Position numbers and translations under genes: made by a program | NCBI RefSeq assembly: GCF_001705235.1 | Contig: NZ_MCGV01000001.1 | Span: forward strand, 4,034,181 to 4,098,180 | Direction of reading: 5' to 3' | DNA from: Clostridium pasteurianum | Lineage (GTDB): Bacteria; Bacillota; Clostridia; Clostridiales; Clostridiaceae | DNA length: 64,000 nt | The notes under the pieces: generated by a model | Databases searched by the model: none | Told to the model about the DNA's origin: nothing | What the model saw: only the letters and a program-made list of their open reading frames with translations | Shown: positions 52,860 to 62,082 of the stretch, piece by piece | Numbering within the stretch: position 1 is the first letter of the stretch | Layout: each line of letters opens with the position of its first letter

Positions 52860-53021
52860 TTCTAAACATCCCTTCATTTTTAAATATGTAAATCTTAATC
52901 TTTATATATTTTATAATTTAAATTGTAAATTGTAAAGTATTAGCGGCATAATTCTCATAGTTATAAGCATAAATTGTAAAAGTAGTATAAGTATATATAG
53001 TTCACAATGTGGGGTGATAAA

Positions 53022-55547
53022 TTGATTAATGAAAATAGGGCAGCTAGTGGTTTGTCAGAAGAAGAGGTTAAAAGACGTCAGAAAAAATATGGATATAATA
53101 CAATACAAAAGGGTAAAAAAATTTCTCCAGCTCAGATATTCTTATCTCAGTTCAATGATGTAATCATATGGGTACTCATAGCAGCAACAATTATATCTGG
53201 GTTTATGGGGGAAAAAGCAGATGCCATAACTATAATTATAATTGTAGTTATGAATGCAGTACTCGGTTTTGTACAAGAGTTTAAGACTGAGAAATCTCTT
53301 GAGGCATTAAAAAAACTTACAGCGCCAACATCAAAAGTAATAAGAAATGGAAGTATAAAGATAATTGATGCATCACTTTTAGTTCCAGGAGATTTAGTGG
53401 TTTTAGATACTGGTGACAGAATTCCAGCAGATTGTATCTTGATTGAAGGTATAAATATGATGGTGGATGAATCTTTACTTACTGGTGAATCAGCAGGCGT
53501 TTCAAAAGACAACAGAGAAAGCAATCTATATATGGGCACAATAGTTCTCACAGGAAAGTGTCAGGCAAGGGTTATTAAAACTGGCATGGCTACAGAAATG
53601 GGTAAAATAGCTAACATGCTTGATAATATAGAACAAGAGAAAACACCTCTTAAAGAAAAACTAGCATCACTTGGAAAAATTTTAGTTGTAATATGTATAG
53701 TAATATGTGTAGTTGTAACTGTACTTGGAATACTGCGAGGAGAGGACAAGTATGAGATGTTTCTTTTGGGTGTAAGTCTTGCTGTTGCAGCCATTCCTGA
53801 AGGACTTCCAGCAATAGTTACAGTAGCTTTAGCTATAGGGGTTTCAAGGATGTTAAAAAGGAATGCACTTGTTAGGAAACTTCCAGCAGTAGAAACCCTT
53901 GGGTGTACATCTATAATATGTAGTGATAAAACAGGAACTTTGACTCAAAATAAAATGACGGTAAAAGCCATGTATTTTAATGATCAAATTTATGAAAGAG
54001 ATATTTATGATGAAAATAAGTTTGATGCTTTGAGAAAGGCTTTTGTATACTGTAATGATTGTGATTATGATTTTAAGGGAAATAATATAGACAAATGTCT
54101 TTTTGGTGATCCAACAGAAACGGCATTAATAAGAGCATTTTTTAAGGACACTTCAAAACTTAAAAACTTTATTTCGCTTGAAAAAAGAATGAATGAAGTA
54201 CCTTTTGATTCTAAGACAAAAATGATGAAGGTAACAAGCAAAAGCAGAAATGGTATTAGATGTTACTTAAAGGGAGCACCCGAGAGGGTAATACTTAAGT
54301 GTAAATATATATACTTGAATAATAAAATAGAATTATTTACTTCAACATATAAATCTAAAGTAAATATGGCTCTTGATAATATGTCTAAAAAGGCTCTGAG
54401 ATGTATTGCTTGTGCTTATAAGGATGAAAATTTAAGCAAAGAAGATGACATGATTTTTTTAGGCATTGCTGGCATGATTGATCCTCCAAGAGCTGAAGTT
54501 AAGGATGCTGTACTTAAATGTAGAACTGCAGGTATAACTCCAGTAATGATAACAGGGGATCACAAAAATACAGCTTTTGCCATAGCTAAGGATTTAAACA
54601 TATGTTCTGATTTGTCAGAGGTTATAAGCGGAGAAGAGCTTGATAAGATAAGCGAAAATGAACTTGTTAAGAGAACTGATAAGACAAGAGTTTTTGCTAG
54701 AGTAAGCCCTGAACATAAACTTAAAATTGTACGTGCATTTAAGAAAAAAAATAAGGTCGTTGCCATGACAGGAGATGGCGTTAATGATGCTCCTGCAATT
54801 AAAGAAGCTGATATAGGTATAGCTATGGGAATTTCAGGTACTGATGTTACAAAAGAGGCTTCATCTATGATACTTTTAGATGATAATTTTGCAACTATTG
54901 TAGCGGCTGTAGAAGAAGGAAGAGTTATATACAATAATATAAGAAAATTCATTAGATATCTCTTGTCATGTAATTTAGGAGAAGTTTTGACTATGTTCTT
55001 ATCTTCTATTTTTAATCTTGAAACGCCACTTTTGCCTATACAGATACTGCTTGTAAATTTGGCTACAGATGGTCTCCCGGCATTAGCTTTAGGTCTTGAT
55101 CCACCAGATGATGATATTATGGATGATAAACCAAGAGATAAAAAAGAAGGGATTTTTTCAAGGGGACTTAGTGAAAAGATAATTATAAGAGGCTGTCTTA
55201 TAGGAATTTGCACCATTTTGTCATTTCTAGTTGGCTTGTATTTGAATTTTGGATTAAAGGTAAGTAGAACTATGGCACTTGGTACTTTGATTATGTCTCA
55301 GTTAATACATGTTTTTGAATGTCGTTCTGAGAAACATTCTATATTTGAAATAAAAATCTTTACTAATATGTATCTTTTAGGGGCAGTAAGTATATCTGTA
55401 ACAATGCTTTTATGTGTTGTATATATTCCTTTTCTGGAAGTGGTTTTTCATACAACTGCACTGAGCATATTACAGTGGATAATAGTTTTGTTTTTCTCAG
55501 GTTTCATATCTCTTATAAATAGCATATATTTATATCATAATAAATAA
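53022..55547 (+). CDS. P-type ATPase, Ca2+-transporting (type IIA)
   Basis: This 841-residue membrane pump moves cations, probably Ca2+, out of the cell. The phosphorylation site is D302 in SDKTGTLTQNKM; LLTGESAG is the actuator motif and MTGDGVNDAPAIKEADIGIA the hinge. Type IIA calcium ligands are seen in M4 (AAIPEGLPAIVTVALAIG) and M6 (NLATDGLPALALGLDP), as in SERCA and YloB. About ten membrane segments are visible. I favour TTG 53022, following GGGGTGAT (53011-53018); ATG 53007 is in frame and possible. It is transcribed divergently from ppaC across a 160-base AT-rich gap. Confidence 0.9.
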   Translation: MINENRAASGLSEEEVKRRQKKYGYNTIQKGKKISPAQIFLSQFNDVIIWVLIAATIISGFMGEKADAITIIIIVVMNAVLGFVQEFKTEKSLEALKKLTAPTSKVIRNGSIKIIDASLLVPGDLVVLDTGDRIPADCILIEGINMMVDESLLTGESAGVSKDNRESNLYMGTIVLTGKCQARVIKTGMATEMGKIANMLDNIEQEKTPLKEKLASLGKILVVICIVICVVVTVLGILRGEDKYEMFLLGVSLAVAAIPEGLPAIVTVALAIGVSRMLKRNALVRKLPAVETLGCTSIICSDKTGTLTQNKMTVKAMYFNDQIYERDIYDENKFDALRKAFVYCNDCDYDFKGNNIDKCLFGDPTETALIRAFFKDTSKLKNFISLEKRMNEVPFDSKTKMMKVTSKSRNGIRCYLKGAPERVILKCKYIYLNNKIELFTSTYKSKVNMALDNMSKKALRCIACAYKDENLSKEDDMIFLGIAGMIDPPRAEVKDAVLKCRTAGITPVMITGDHKNTAFAIAKDLNICSDLSEVISGEELDKISENELVKRTDKTRVFARVSPEHKLKIVRAFKKKNKVVAMTGDGVNDAPAIKEADIGIAMGISGTDVTKEASSMILLDDNFATIVAAVEEGRVIYNNIRKFIRYLLSCNLGEVLTMFLSSIFNLETPLLPIQILLVNLATDGLPALALGLDPPDDDIMDDKPRDKKEGIFSRGLSEKIIIRGCLIGICTILSFLVGLYLNFGLKVSRTMALGTLIMSQLIHVFECRSEKHSIFEIKIFTNMYLLGAVSISVTMLLCVVYIPFLEVVFHTTALSILQWIIVLFFSGFISLINSIYLYHNK

Positions 55548-55590
55548 AACATATTTTAGAGTAATAAAGAAGAACATTTTTTAAATAAAA

Positions 55591-55623
55591 AACACTTAAG
55601 CCATATTTAAAAGCTTAAGTGTT
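55591..55623. terminator. Bidirectional terminator
   Basis: A perfect 11-base stem (55591-55601 AACACTTAAGC and 55613-55623) lies between the convergent ATPase and the following minus-strand gene. T-rich tracts occur on both sides (GATTTTTATTTT on plus, TTTTTTATTT on minus), so it can serve both genes. Confidence 0.85.
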
Positions 55624-55628
55624 GATTT

Positions 55629-56048
55629 TTATTTTATCCTTTGAATTTTTCTAGAAACTTTTACTCCTCCGTCATCAACAGGGACTAAATCACATTTTGT
55701 GCTTAAATTTCGTATGTTCATGATTTCTACAGCATCACTAGATTTTTTATTCTTTTTAGAATTTTTATTAGGTTTAAGACCTTGAACTATTACAAGGTTA
55801 CCCTGATATATGTTCATGAAATCTGGTTTTTTAAAAAAACGTCTTCTTTTATATACACATTTTACTACAGATTTACTTCTATCTGGTTTTACAATAATGG
55901 TTGCAACTATTTTATTGATAAACCATAAAAAGGTTTTTCGTTCAACTTTTACTGAAATTACATTACCTTGAATATTTGTTAATCTGTCTCCGTATTTTTT
56001 TAGAAAACTTTTTGCATAAGATTGAGAAATTTTTTCTTTAAAACTCAT
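55629..56048 (-). CDS. Unidentified basic protein
   Basis: The 139-residue product is strongly basic (KCVYKRRRFFKKPDF, KPNKNSKKNKKSS). The N-terminal part begins MSFKEKISQSYAKSFLKKYG, followed by a likely small beta domain (NVISVKVERKTFLWFINKIV). No membrane segment, signal peptide or known motif is visible. It has its own promoter and terminator and an AAAGGAG site before the ATG, so it is real and expressed. RNA or ribosome binding would suit the charge but is speculation. Confidence 0.7.
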   Translation of the reverse strand: MSFKEKISQSYAKSFLKKYGDRLTNIQGNVISVKVERKTFLWFINKIVATIIVKPDRSKSVVKCVYKRRRFFKKPDFMNIYQGNLVIVQGLKPNKNSKKNKKSSDAVEIMNIRNLSTKCDLVPVDDGGVKVSRKIQRIK

Positions 56049-56099
56049 ATTAATAACTCCTTTATGTTGGTTTTAAAAGTACATATGTTATTCTCGTTT

Positions 56100-56128
56100 A
56101 TTATAGCATAGGTTCAAATATTTGTGAA
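56100..56128 (-). promoter_or_regulatory. Sigma-A promoter of the basic-protein gene
   Basis: Read on the minus strand, TTCACA (56128-56123) and TATAAT (56105-56100) are separated by 17 bases, 11 of 12 matches to consensus. It lies about 50 bases before the start at 56048. Confidence 0.75.
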
Positions 56129-56205
56129 TGTAAAATATAAGCTTACTAAAAAAAATGTTCCTAAAATAGTACTTTAAGAATAATAATATAAAGGAGGGAT
56201 ATATT

Positions 56206-58491
56206 ATGGTTAAAAAATTAACTCCTGAAGAGCTTGTTTATAATATCGATTTAACTAATAAAAGAACTTCTAAATTTAATGCTTATGATAAACTATATGA
56301 CTTAATAGAAAAAGGCCTTAATATAAATGATAAGGGGTACAATATTTATTTAATAGATGATCCTAATGTTGATGTGATAAATAATATTAAAAGTTATATA
56401 AATGATGTTTTAAGTAGAAAAAATAGTCCTAAAGATATATGTTATGTTACAGGAAAAAATAAAAATGAACCTGAAAGTATGGTTATAAATAATGGATATG
56501 GTAAAAAGCTTTTTGAATGTGTAGAGGAAATAAAGAAGCTATATAAAGATATAATATATAAATTCTATAACGGCCTCGAAGTTGAAGAACGTGATGTAAT
56601 ATTAGAAAAAGCACAAAATGGAAAAAAGAAAATAATAAATAAAATAGTAAAAGAAGCAGAAGAAAAGGGGTTTGATTTGAAGCCGTCAGATGGTGGATTT
56701 AATTTTGTGCCGCTTAAAGATGGTGAGCCGCTTACTGAAGGAGAATATGATAATATAGATGAAGTAGAAAGAGAAGAAATACTAAAAAATATGAAACAGC
56801 TTAAGGAAAGTACTAAGGTTATATTTACAAATTTAAAAAATATAGAGGAAAATGAAATAAGTGATTTAAAGGAATGCTTAAGGAAATATATTGAAAGTGA
56901 AACCAAAGAAAATAAGTATAATTTTATGAATTGCTTTGAAGGTATTCCTGAGGCAGTGGTATATATTTATAAGGTTTTTAATGATATAAAAAAAATGATG
57001 ATAGAAAATTATAGTTCAAATTATGAGAAGGATTCAGAAAAAATAGTAAAAATACTTCTTAAATATCATGTTAATGTAATAGTAGATAATAGTGAAAACA
57101 CAAAACCTACAGTTATTTACGAAGATGATCCATGTCCTTCTAATCTTTTTGGAAACATTGAATATGTGAATCATGATGGTAGCTATGATGCCGATGTGAG
57201 ATTAATAAAAGCAGGTTCTTTATTAAAAGCAAATGATGGTTGTTTAATAATTAGAGCTAAAGATATACTTGAAAGACCAACTTCTTACTATTACTTAAAA
57301 AAGGTACTTTTAAGTGGAAAGATTAGACCTAATTATGGCAGAGAGCATTTTGAAGTTATATCTTTGAATACTTTAAAGCCTAAGCCTGTGGATATAAGTG
57401 TGAAAATTATATTAGTTGGTGATTATGAAACTTATAATTTATTATATAGCTTAGATGAAGACTTTAGGGAATTATTTAAGGTGAGAGCTGAATATAATCC
57501 AGTTGTGGAAATTAATGAAGCTATTATAAAGTATATTGAAAATGAAGTATATAAATTTATAAAATGTAAGAGAAATAATAATATATCTTCAGCTGCGCTT
57601 AAGGAGATATATAAGTATTTATCTAGATTGGCTGGCAGTAAAAATAAGCTTTTAATTTCACCAAATAAACTGAAAAAAATATTGACTCTATGCTGTTATA
57701 ACGCAGATAAAAATGGTGAGAAATGCATAACTGATGATAATATAAGAAATGTAATATATAAGAAAAGTATTATTGAGGAAGAGATAAATGAAAACTATGT
57801 AGAAAAAAAGATATTAATGAATTTTTCTGGTAGTAGAATTGGACAGATAAATGGTTTATCAGTTATAAGTTTAGGCTATGCAGAATTAGGCAAACCAATA
57901 AGAATAACATGTACTTGCTCAAGAGGAAGCGGAAATATAGTTGATATTCAAAAGGAGAATTCTTTAAGCGGAAGTATACATTCTAAATCAATTAGTATAT
58001 TAAAAGGACTTATGAATGAAATATTTGGAGGATACAATAAAATACCTGTAGATTTTCATGTATGCTTTGAACAGATATATGGAAAACTTGAAGGGGATAG
58101 TGCTTCCGTTGCAGAAATAGTAAGTATACTTTCTGCACTTTCTAAAATACCTATAAAGCAGAATATAGCAGTTACAGGTTCTATAAATCAGTTTGGTGAA
58201 GTGCAGCCTATTGGTGGAGTAAATGAAAAAATAGAGGGATTTTATGAAATTTCTAGATTATACAATAGTAAAAGTAATTACGCAGTTGTAATTCCACAAA
58301 ATAATCAAGATAATATTATATTAAATTATGATTTGGAAAAATCAATTATTGAAGGTGATTTTTCAGTATATACAATGACGAATATTAAAGATGCAGTAAA
58401 AATATTAATGGATACAAATTGGGAGGATATGCTAAAAAAATCAAGTTTAGAGATGAAAAAATATGGAGCTAGTAAGGAAAGAAATCATTAA
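56206..58491 (+). CDS. Lon-type protease with degenerate ATPase domain
   Basis: The 761-residue protein ends in a Lon serine-lysine protease domain: S632 in LEGDSASVAEIVSILSALS and K675 in PIGGVNEKIEG form the dyad. Before it is an AAA-like region of the LonB/LonC group (RLIKAGSLLKANDGCLII, ELFKVRAEY). The place where relatives have a G-x2-G-x-G-K-T/S Walker A loop reads NIYLIDDPNVDVINNI, so ATP binding is probably lost, and the Walker B region lacks its usual acidic pair. The reading frame is intact, arguing for a functional ATP-independent or partner-dependent peptidase. AAAGGAGGG precedes the ATG. Confidence 0.85.
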   Translation: MVKKLTPEELVYNIDLTNKRTSKFNAYDKLYDLIEKGLNINDKGYNIYLIDDPNVDVINNIKSYINDVLSRKNSPKDICYVTGKNKNEPESMVINNGYGKKLFECVEEIKKLYKDIIYKFYNGLEVEERDVILEKAQNGKKKIINKIVKEAEEKGFDLKPSDGGFNFVPLKDGEPLTEGEYDNIDEVEREEILKNMKQLKESTKVIFTNLKNIEENEISDLKECLRKYIESETKENKYNFMNCFEGIPEAVVYIYKVFNDIKKMMIENYSSNYEKDSEKIVKILLKYHVNVIVDNSENTKPTVIYEDDPCPSNLFGNIEYVNHDGSYDADVRLIKAGSLLKANDGCLIIRAKDILERPTSYYYLKKVLLSGKIRPNYGREHFEVISLNTLKPKPVDISVKIILVGDYETYNLLYSLDEDFRELFKVRAEYNPVVEINEAIIKYIENEVYKFIKCKRNNNISSAALKEIYKYLSRLAGSKNKLLISPNKLKKILTLCCYNADKNGEKCITDDNIRNVIYKKSIIEEEINENYVEKKILMNFSGSRIGQINGLSVISLGYAELGKPIRITCTCSRGSGNIVDIQKENSLSGSIHSKSISILKGLMNEIFGGYNKIPVDFHVCFEQIYGKLEGDSASVAEIVSILSALSKIPIKQNIAVTGSINQFGEVQPIGGVNEKIEGFYEISRLYNSKSNYAVVIPQNNQDNIILNYDLEKSIIEGDFSVYTMTNIKDAVKILMDTNWEDMLKKSSLEMKKYGASKERNH

Positions 58492-58516
58492 AAAAATAGC
58501 TGCATTTTATAAGATT

Positions 58517-58570
58517 AAAACTAAGAGCGGAAGGATTAAAAGTGAAAATGTATCCTTTGCTCTTAGTTTT
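58517..58570 (+). terminator. Terminator of the Lon-like gene
   Basis: AAAACTAAGAGC (58517-58528) pairs with GCTCTTAGTTTT (58559-58570), with a further AAGGAT/ATCCTT inner stem, followed by a T-run. It lies between convergent genes and may act in both directions. Confidence 0.85.
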
Positions 58571-58609
58571 TTGTGTACTTCTCAAATATTCTTTTATGTT
58601 TATTTAAAA

Positions 58610-59707
58610 TTATACATTAAATCTAAAGAATACTACGTCGCCTTCCTGCATTATATAATCTTTTCCTTCAAGCCTATAAAGACCCTTTTCTTTTGCGGCA
58701 GCTTCTGAACCACATTTAACTAAATCATCATAAGATACAATTTCGGCACGTATGAAACCTCTCTCAATATCTGTATGTATTTTACCAGCTGCTTTAGGCG
58801 CCTTAGTTCCCTGCTTTATAGTCCATGCTCTTACTTCTTCCGGTCCTGCAGTTAAGAAACTCATAAGACCTAAAAGTTTGTAACTACTCTGAATAAGTCT
58901 ATCTAATCCTGAACTTTCTAATCCGTATTCTGAAAGCATTTCCTTTTCTTCATCTTCTTCTAGAGCAGAAAGCTGTTCTTCAAGACTTGCACAAATAGGA
59001 ATAACCTCAGAATGTTCTTTCTTAGCGTATTCTTCTACTGATTTAACCATATCATTTTCAACATTCCCTGATAATACATCATCTTCTGATATGTTGGCAG
59101 CATAAAGTACAGGCTTAGAGGTTAAGAGAAAAAGACTTTTTACGAATTCAGCTTCATCTTCTGTGAATTCAAGAGTTCTTACACATTTACCAGCTTCAAG
59201 ATGTGCCTTTAACTTTTCAAGTATAGTAAGTTCGGCTTTTGACTTTTTATCACCAGAACGTGCTGTTTTAATAGTCTTTTCAAGTCTTTTTTCAAGAACT
59301 TCAAGATCTGAAAATATAAGTTCAAGGTTAATAGTTTCAATATCACGTATAGGATCAACACTTCCATCAACGTGTACAATGTTATCATCTTTAAAACATC
59401 TTACAACGTGAACTATAGCAGCAGATTCTCTTATATGTGATAAGAATTTATTTCCAAGACCTTCACCTTTACTTGCTCCTTTAACAAGACCTGCTATATC
59501 ATAAAATTCTATGCTTGTATGAACCTTCTTTTTTGAGTTATACATTTTTTCAAGGACATCAAGTCTCTTATCAGGAACAGATACAACTCCTACGTTAGGT
59601 TCTATGGTACAAAAAGGATAGTTTGCAGATTCTGCTCCTGCCTTTGTTATTGCGTTAAATAAAGTACTTTTACCTACATTTGGTAAACCTACAATTCCCA
59701 ATCTCAT
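58610..59707 (-). CDS. ychF: Ribosome-binding ATPase YchF
   Basis: YchF is an Obg-related P-loop enzyme that prefers ATP and binds ribosomes and the proteasome-like machinery in stress. The 365-residue protein has GLPNVGKS at 7-14, FYDIAGLVKGASKGEGLGNK (switch region), NISEDD in place of the NKxD guanine motif, and the C-terminal TGS domain (RAWTIKQGTKAPKAAGKIHT, then EGDVVFFRFNV). The ATG at 59707-59705 is 13 bases from GAAGGGA, a longer spacing than usual. It is transcribed away from mraZ. Confidence 0.94.
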   Translation of the reverse strand: MRLGIVGLPNVGKSTLFNAITKAGAESANYPFCTIEPNVGVVSVPDKRLDVLEKMYNSKKKVHTSIEFYDIAGLVKGASKGEGLGNKFLSHIRESAAIVHVVRCFKDDNIVHVDGSVDPIRDIETINLELIFSDLEVLEKRLEKTIKTARSGDKKSKAELTILEKLKAHLEAGKCVRTLEFTEDEAEFVKSLFLLTSKPVLYAANISEDDVLSGNVENDMVKSVEEYAKKEHSEVIPICASLEEQLSALEEDEEKEMLSEYGLESSGLDRLIQSSYKLLGLMSFLTAGPEEVRAWTIKQGTKAPKAAGKIHTDIERGFIRAEIVSYDDLVKCGSEAAAKEKGLYRLEGKDYIMQEGDVVFFRFNV

Positions 59708-59870
59708 CTATTATGTACATCCCTTCTAAAATTAATATAAGATTTCCTTTAAATTATACTCTAAGCTGGTTATTTATTCAAGAATACAGTTTTTTTAAAA
59801 AAAAGTTTAAAACATTTAAAATTATTGCTTTAAAAAGGAGGAATTTTAATGTTAATATAGAATTATATTA

Positions 59871-59900
59871 AAAGTGGTTTAAAGTGGTACGGAGTGGTAC
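59871..59900 (+). promoter_or_regulatory. MraZ box: three 10-base direct repeats
   Basis: Three units lie end to end: AAAGTGGTTT, AAAGTGGTAC and GGAGTGGTAC. They match the AAAGTG(G/T)N3 repeat that I recall as the MraZ-binding site in mycoplasmas, and the spaced TGG repeats bound by E. coli MraZ. One helical turn spacing suits a ring-shaped MraZ oligomer. The array ends 26 bases before the mraZ start, so autoregulation of the division cluster is expected. Confidence 0.8.
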
Positions 59901-59926
59901 AAAAAATACATAAAGGGGTAGAGAAT

Positions 59927-60355
59927 GTGTTTATAGGTGAGTATAGTCATGCCATAGATACAAAAAATAGAATAATTATTCCTTCTAAATTTAGAGAAGA
60001 GCTTGGAGAAAAATTTATTATAACCAAGGGTTTAGATGGATGTCTTTATGTGTATACACTTAGCGAATGGAAGGTACTTGAAGAAAAATTAAAAAAACTC
60101 CCACTTACAAACCATAATGCAAGAGCTTTTGTTAGATTCTTTTTTTCAGGAGCTAATGAAGTAGGTTTAGATAAACATGGAAGAGTTCTTGTGCCGCAAA
60201 ATTTAATTGAATATGCATCTATTAATAAGGAAATTATAAGTATTGGAGTATCCACTAGAATAGAAATATGGAGCAAAGAAAAATGGTTAGAATACAATGA
60301 AGCAAGTGTGGATATGGATGAGATTGCAGAAAAGATGAGTGAACTTGGAATATAA
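59927..60355 (+). CDS. mraZ: Transcriptional regulator MraZ
   Basis: MraZ is an AbrB-fold protein that controls the division and cell-wall cluster, including its own gene. The 142-residue protein has two MraZ repeats: [20 protein letters not shown] near the start and [19 protein letters not shown] in the second half, each with the D-x-K-x-R motif. GTG 59927 follows AAAGGGG (59912-59918) and gives the standard start MFIGEY; in-frame upstream GTG codons lie in the operator repeats. rsmH follows 25 bases on. Confidence 0.93.
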   Translation: MFIGEYSHAIDTKNRIIIPSKFREELGEKFIITKGLDGCLYVYTLSEWKVLEEKLKKLPLTNHNARAFVRFFFSGANEVGLDKHGRVLVPQNLIEYASINKEIISIGVSTRIEIWSKEKWLEYNEASVDMDEIAEKMSELGI

Positions 60356-60380
60356 TTGGAATACAAAAGGAGAATAAATT

Positions 60381-61319
60381 ATGGAATTTAGTCATGTCCC
60401 TGTACTTTTAAATGAAACTATAGGACAGCTTAATATAAAAGAAGATGGAATTTACGTTGACTGCACCCTTGGCGGCGGAGGTCATTCACTTGAAATACTA
60501 AAGAAACTTTCAAAAGATGGAAAGCTTATAGGTATAGATCAGGATAAGGATGCACTTAAAGCAGCAGGTGAAAGACTTAAGGATTATGAAAATTTTATAC
60601 CTGTGCATGATAATTTTCACAACATAAAAAACATATTAGAAGAACTTAAAATAGATAAGGTGGATGGAGTATTAGCCGATTTAGGAGTTTCATCATATCA
60701 GCTTGACGAACCTTCAAGAGGTTTTAGTTATATGCACGATGCACCTCTTGATATGAGAATGAATAGAGATAGTGATTTTTCCGCTTTTGATGTTGTAAAT
60801 GGTTACGATGAAGAAAAGCTTTATCATGTAATAAGGGACTATGGAGAGGAAAGGTTTGCAAAGCGTATAGCTAAATTTATTGCAGAAAGAAGACAGGAAA
60901 ATGCTATAAAGACAACTTTTGAACTTGTCGAAATAATAAAGGCGGCAGTTCCTGCAAAATTTAGAAGACAAGGTCCTCATCCGGCTAAAAGAACATTTCA
61001 GGCCATAAGAATAGAAGTGAATAAGGAACTTCAGATATTAAATGAAACTGTAGAGGATTCAGTTGATAAATTGAAAGCCGGAGGAAGAATTTGTATAATA
61101 ACATTTCATTCACTTGAAGATAGAATTATTAAGAATAAATACAGGCAGCTGCAAAATCCATGTACCTGTCCAAAAGAGATACCTATATGTGTATGTGGAA
61201 AAAAACCTAAGATAAAGATAATAACTAGAAAACCAATAGAAGCTTCCAGCGAAGAACTTGAATATAATCCACGAAGTAGGAGCGCTAAGCTCAGAGTGGC
61301 AGAAAAAATTTATATATAA
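60381..61319 (+). CDS. rsmH: 16S rRNA (cytosine-1402-N4)-methyltransferase
   Basis: RsmH (MraW) methylates N4 of C1402 in 16S rRNA. The 312-residue length is normal. The N-terminus [13 protein letters not shown] motif [34 protein letters not shown] and the C-terminal [15 protein letters not shown] and [15 protein letters not shown] are all family blocks. AAAGGAG precedes the ATG. A 256-base gap filled by repeats separates it from ftsL, longer than usual in this cluster. Confidence 0.95.
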   Translation: MEFSHVPVLLNETIGQLNIKEDGIYVDCTLGGGGHSLEILKKLSKDGKLIGIDQDKDALKAAGERLKDYENFIPVHDNFHNIKNILEELKIDKVDGVLADLGVSSYQLDEPSRGFSYMHDAPLDMRMNRDSDFSAFDVVNGYDEEKLYHVIRDYGEERFAKRIAKFIAERRQENAIKTTFELVEIIKAAVPAKFRRQGPHPAKRTFQAIRIEVNKELQILNETVEDSVDKLKAGGRICIITFHSLEDRIIKNKYRQLQNPCTCPKEIPICVCGKKPKIKIITRKPIEASSEELEYNPRSRSAKLRVAEKIYI

Positions 61320-61320
61320 C

Positions 61321-61542
61321 ACACAAATTCTAATACATTCTACCTTATAAAAGATTCTAAATATAACATATAAATTCTAATAACATTCTATCTTATAAAA
61401 GATTCTAAGGTCGAACCTCTTTTGCAGGAATATTTTATAAGCTACAATGTTAGAATTTTAATACGTTATATATAGCTCGAACCTCTCTTGCAGGAATATT
61501 TTATAAGGTACAATGTTAGAATTTTAATGAGTTATATTTAGC
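61321..61542. repeat. Composite direct and inverted repeats in the rsmH-ftsL gap
   Basis: Two 66-base direct copies (61411-61476 and 61477-61542, each starting TCGAACCTCT) differ at only a few bases. Upstream, two shorter direct copies (about 61324-61370 and 61372-61410, sharing CTTATAAAAGATTCTAA) are inverted relatives of the core TTATAAGGTACAATGTTAG. The four cores, two in each orientation, could fold into alternative hairpins. No reading frame of note is present. Candidate roles are a mobile-element remnant or a mRNA processing or attenuation site. Confidence 0.8.
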
Positions 61543-61575
61543 TCAAAGTTATAATATTGGAATGAGGTGAATAAA

Positions 61576-62067
61576 GTGATAATAATGGATAAAGAGTTTG
61601 AGATTAAAGGTAATACAGTATTAGTTCCGGAGAGGTCAGAAGAGGAATATATAAAAGAAAGGGAAAACTATAAGAGAAGAAAAAGAGAAATGGAACTTCA
61701 TAGAAAAAATATTAAAATGAAAAAACAAGTAAGGATTATTTTGGGCATAGCTGCTATTTTTATATTTGGGTTTGTTATTTTGCTTAGATATTCAGAGATT
61801 TATTCACTTCAAAATAAGTTAGCATCTATTCAAAATGAGTCAAACGTCATGCAGGATCAAAATGATGATTTGAGGCTGCAAATTTTTAAATCTGAGAATA
61901 TAGATGATTTAACTCAAAAGGCTACAGGCGATTTACATATGATTCAACCAGATAAAAATAATGCTGTGCGTGTAGATTTACATAAGAATAGTGTTAATTA
62001 TAGTGGAAATACTAAAGATACAAGTAAGAAAGGTGTTTTGGATTTTATAGAAAGTAAGCTCTTTTAA
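61576..62067 (+). CDS. ftsL: FtsL/DivIC-like cell division protein
   Basis: The 163-residue product has a long charged N-terminal tail (about 1-50, KERENYKRRKREMELHRKN), a single membrane segment (RIILGIAAIFIFGFVILLRY) and an external coiled coil (LQNKLASIQNESNVMQDQND) that would pair with DivIB/DivIC in the divisome. GTG 61576 is 5 bases after GAGGTGA; an in-frame GTG at 61567 is in the site and ATG 61585 is possible. It is between rsmH and the spoVD-type gene, the standard ftsL place. Sequence is weakly conserved, so the name rests on topology and synteny. Confidence 0.8.
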   Translation: MIIMDKEFEIKGNTVLVPERSEEEYIKERENYKRRKREMELHRKNIKMKKQVRIILGIAAIFIFGFVILLRYSEIYSLQNKLASIQNESNVMQDQNDDLRLQIFKSENIDDLTQKATGDLHMIQPDKNNAVRVDLHKNSVNYSGNTKDTSKKGVLDFIESKLF

Positions 62068-62082
62068 TGGAGGTATCTTTGG

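Noticed and set aside
54560-55216. A 218-codon minus-strand open frame
   Set aside because: It is opposite the conserved hinge and M5-M6 region of the P-type ATPase and shows Ser/Ile-rich shadow composition with no ribosome site.
58463-58708. An 81-codon plus-strand frame after the Lon-like gene
   Set aside because: It spans the Lon terminator and runs antisense to the end of ychF; it resembles no protein.
59680-59871. A 63-codon plus-strand frame before mraZ
   Set aside because: It begins inside antisense ychF, has no ribosome site, and its product looks like random low-GC translation.
61321-61542. CRISPR-like array
   Set aside because: The repeats are adjacent without unique spacers, partly inverted, and no cas genes are present.
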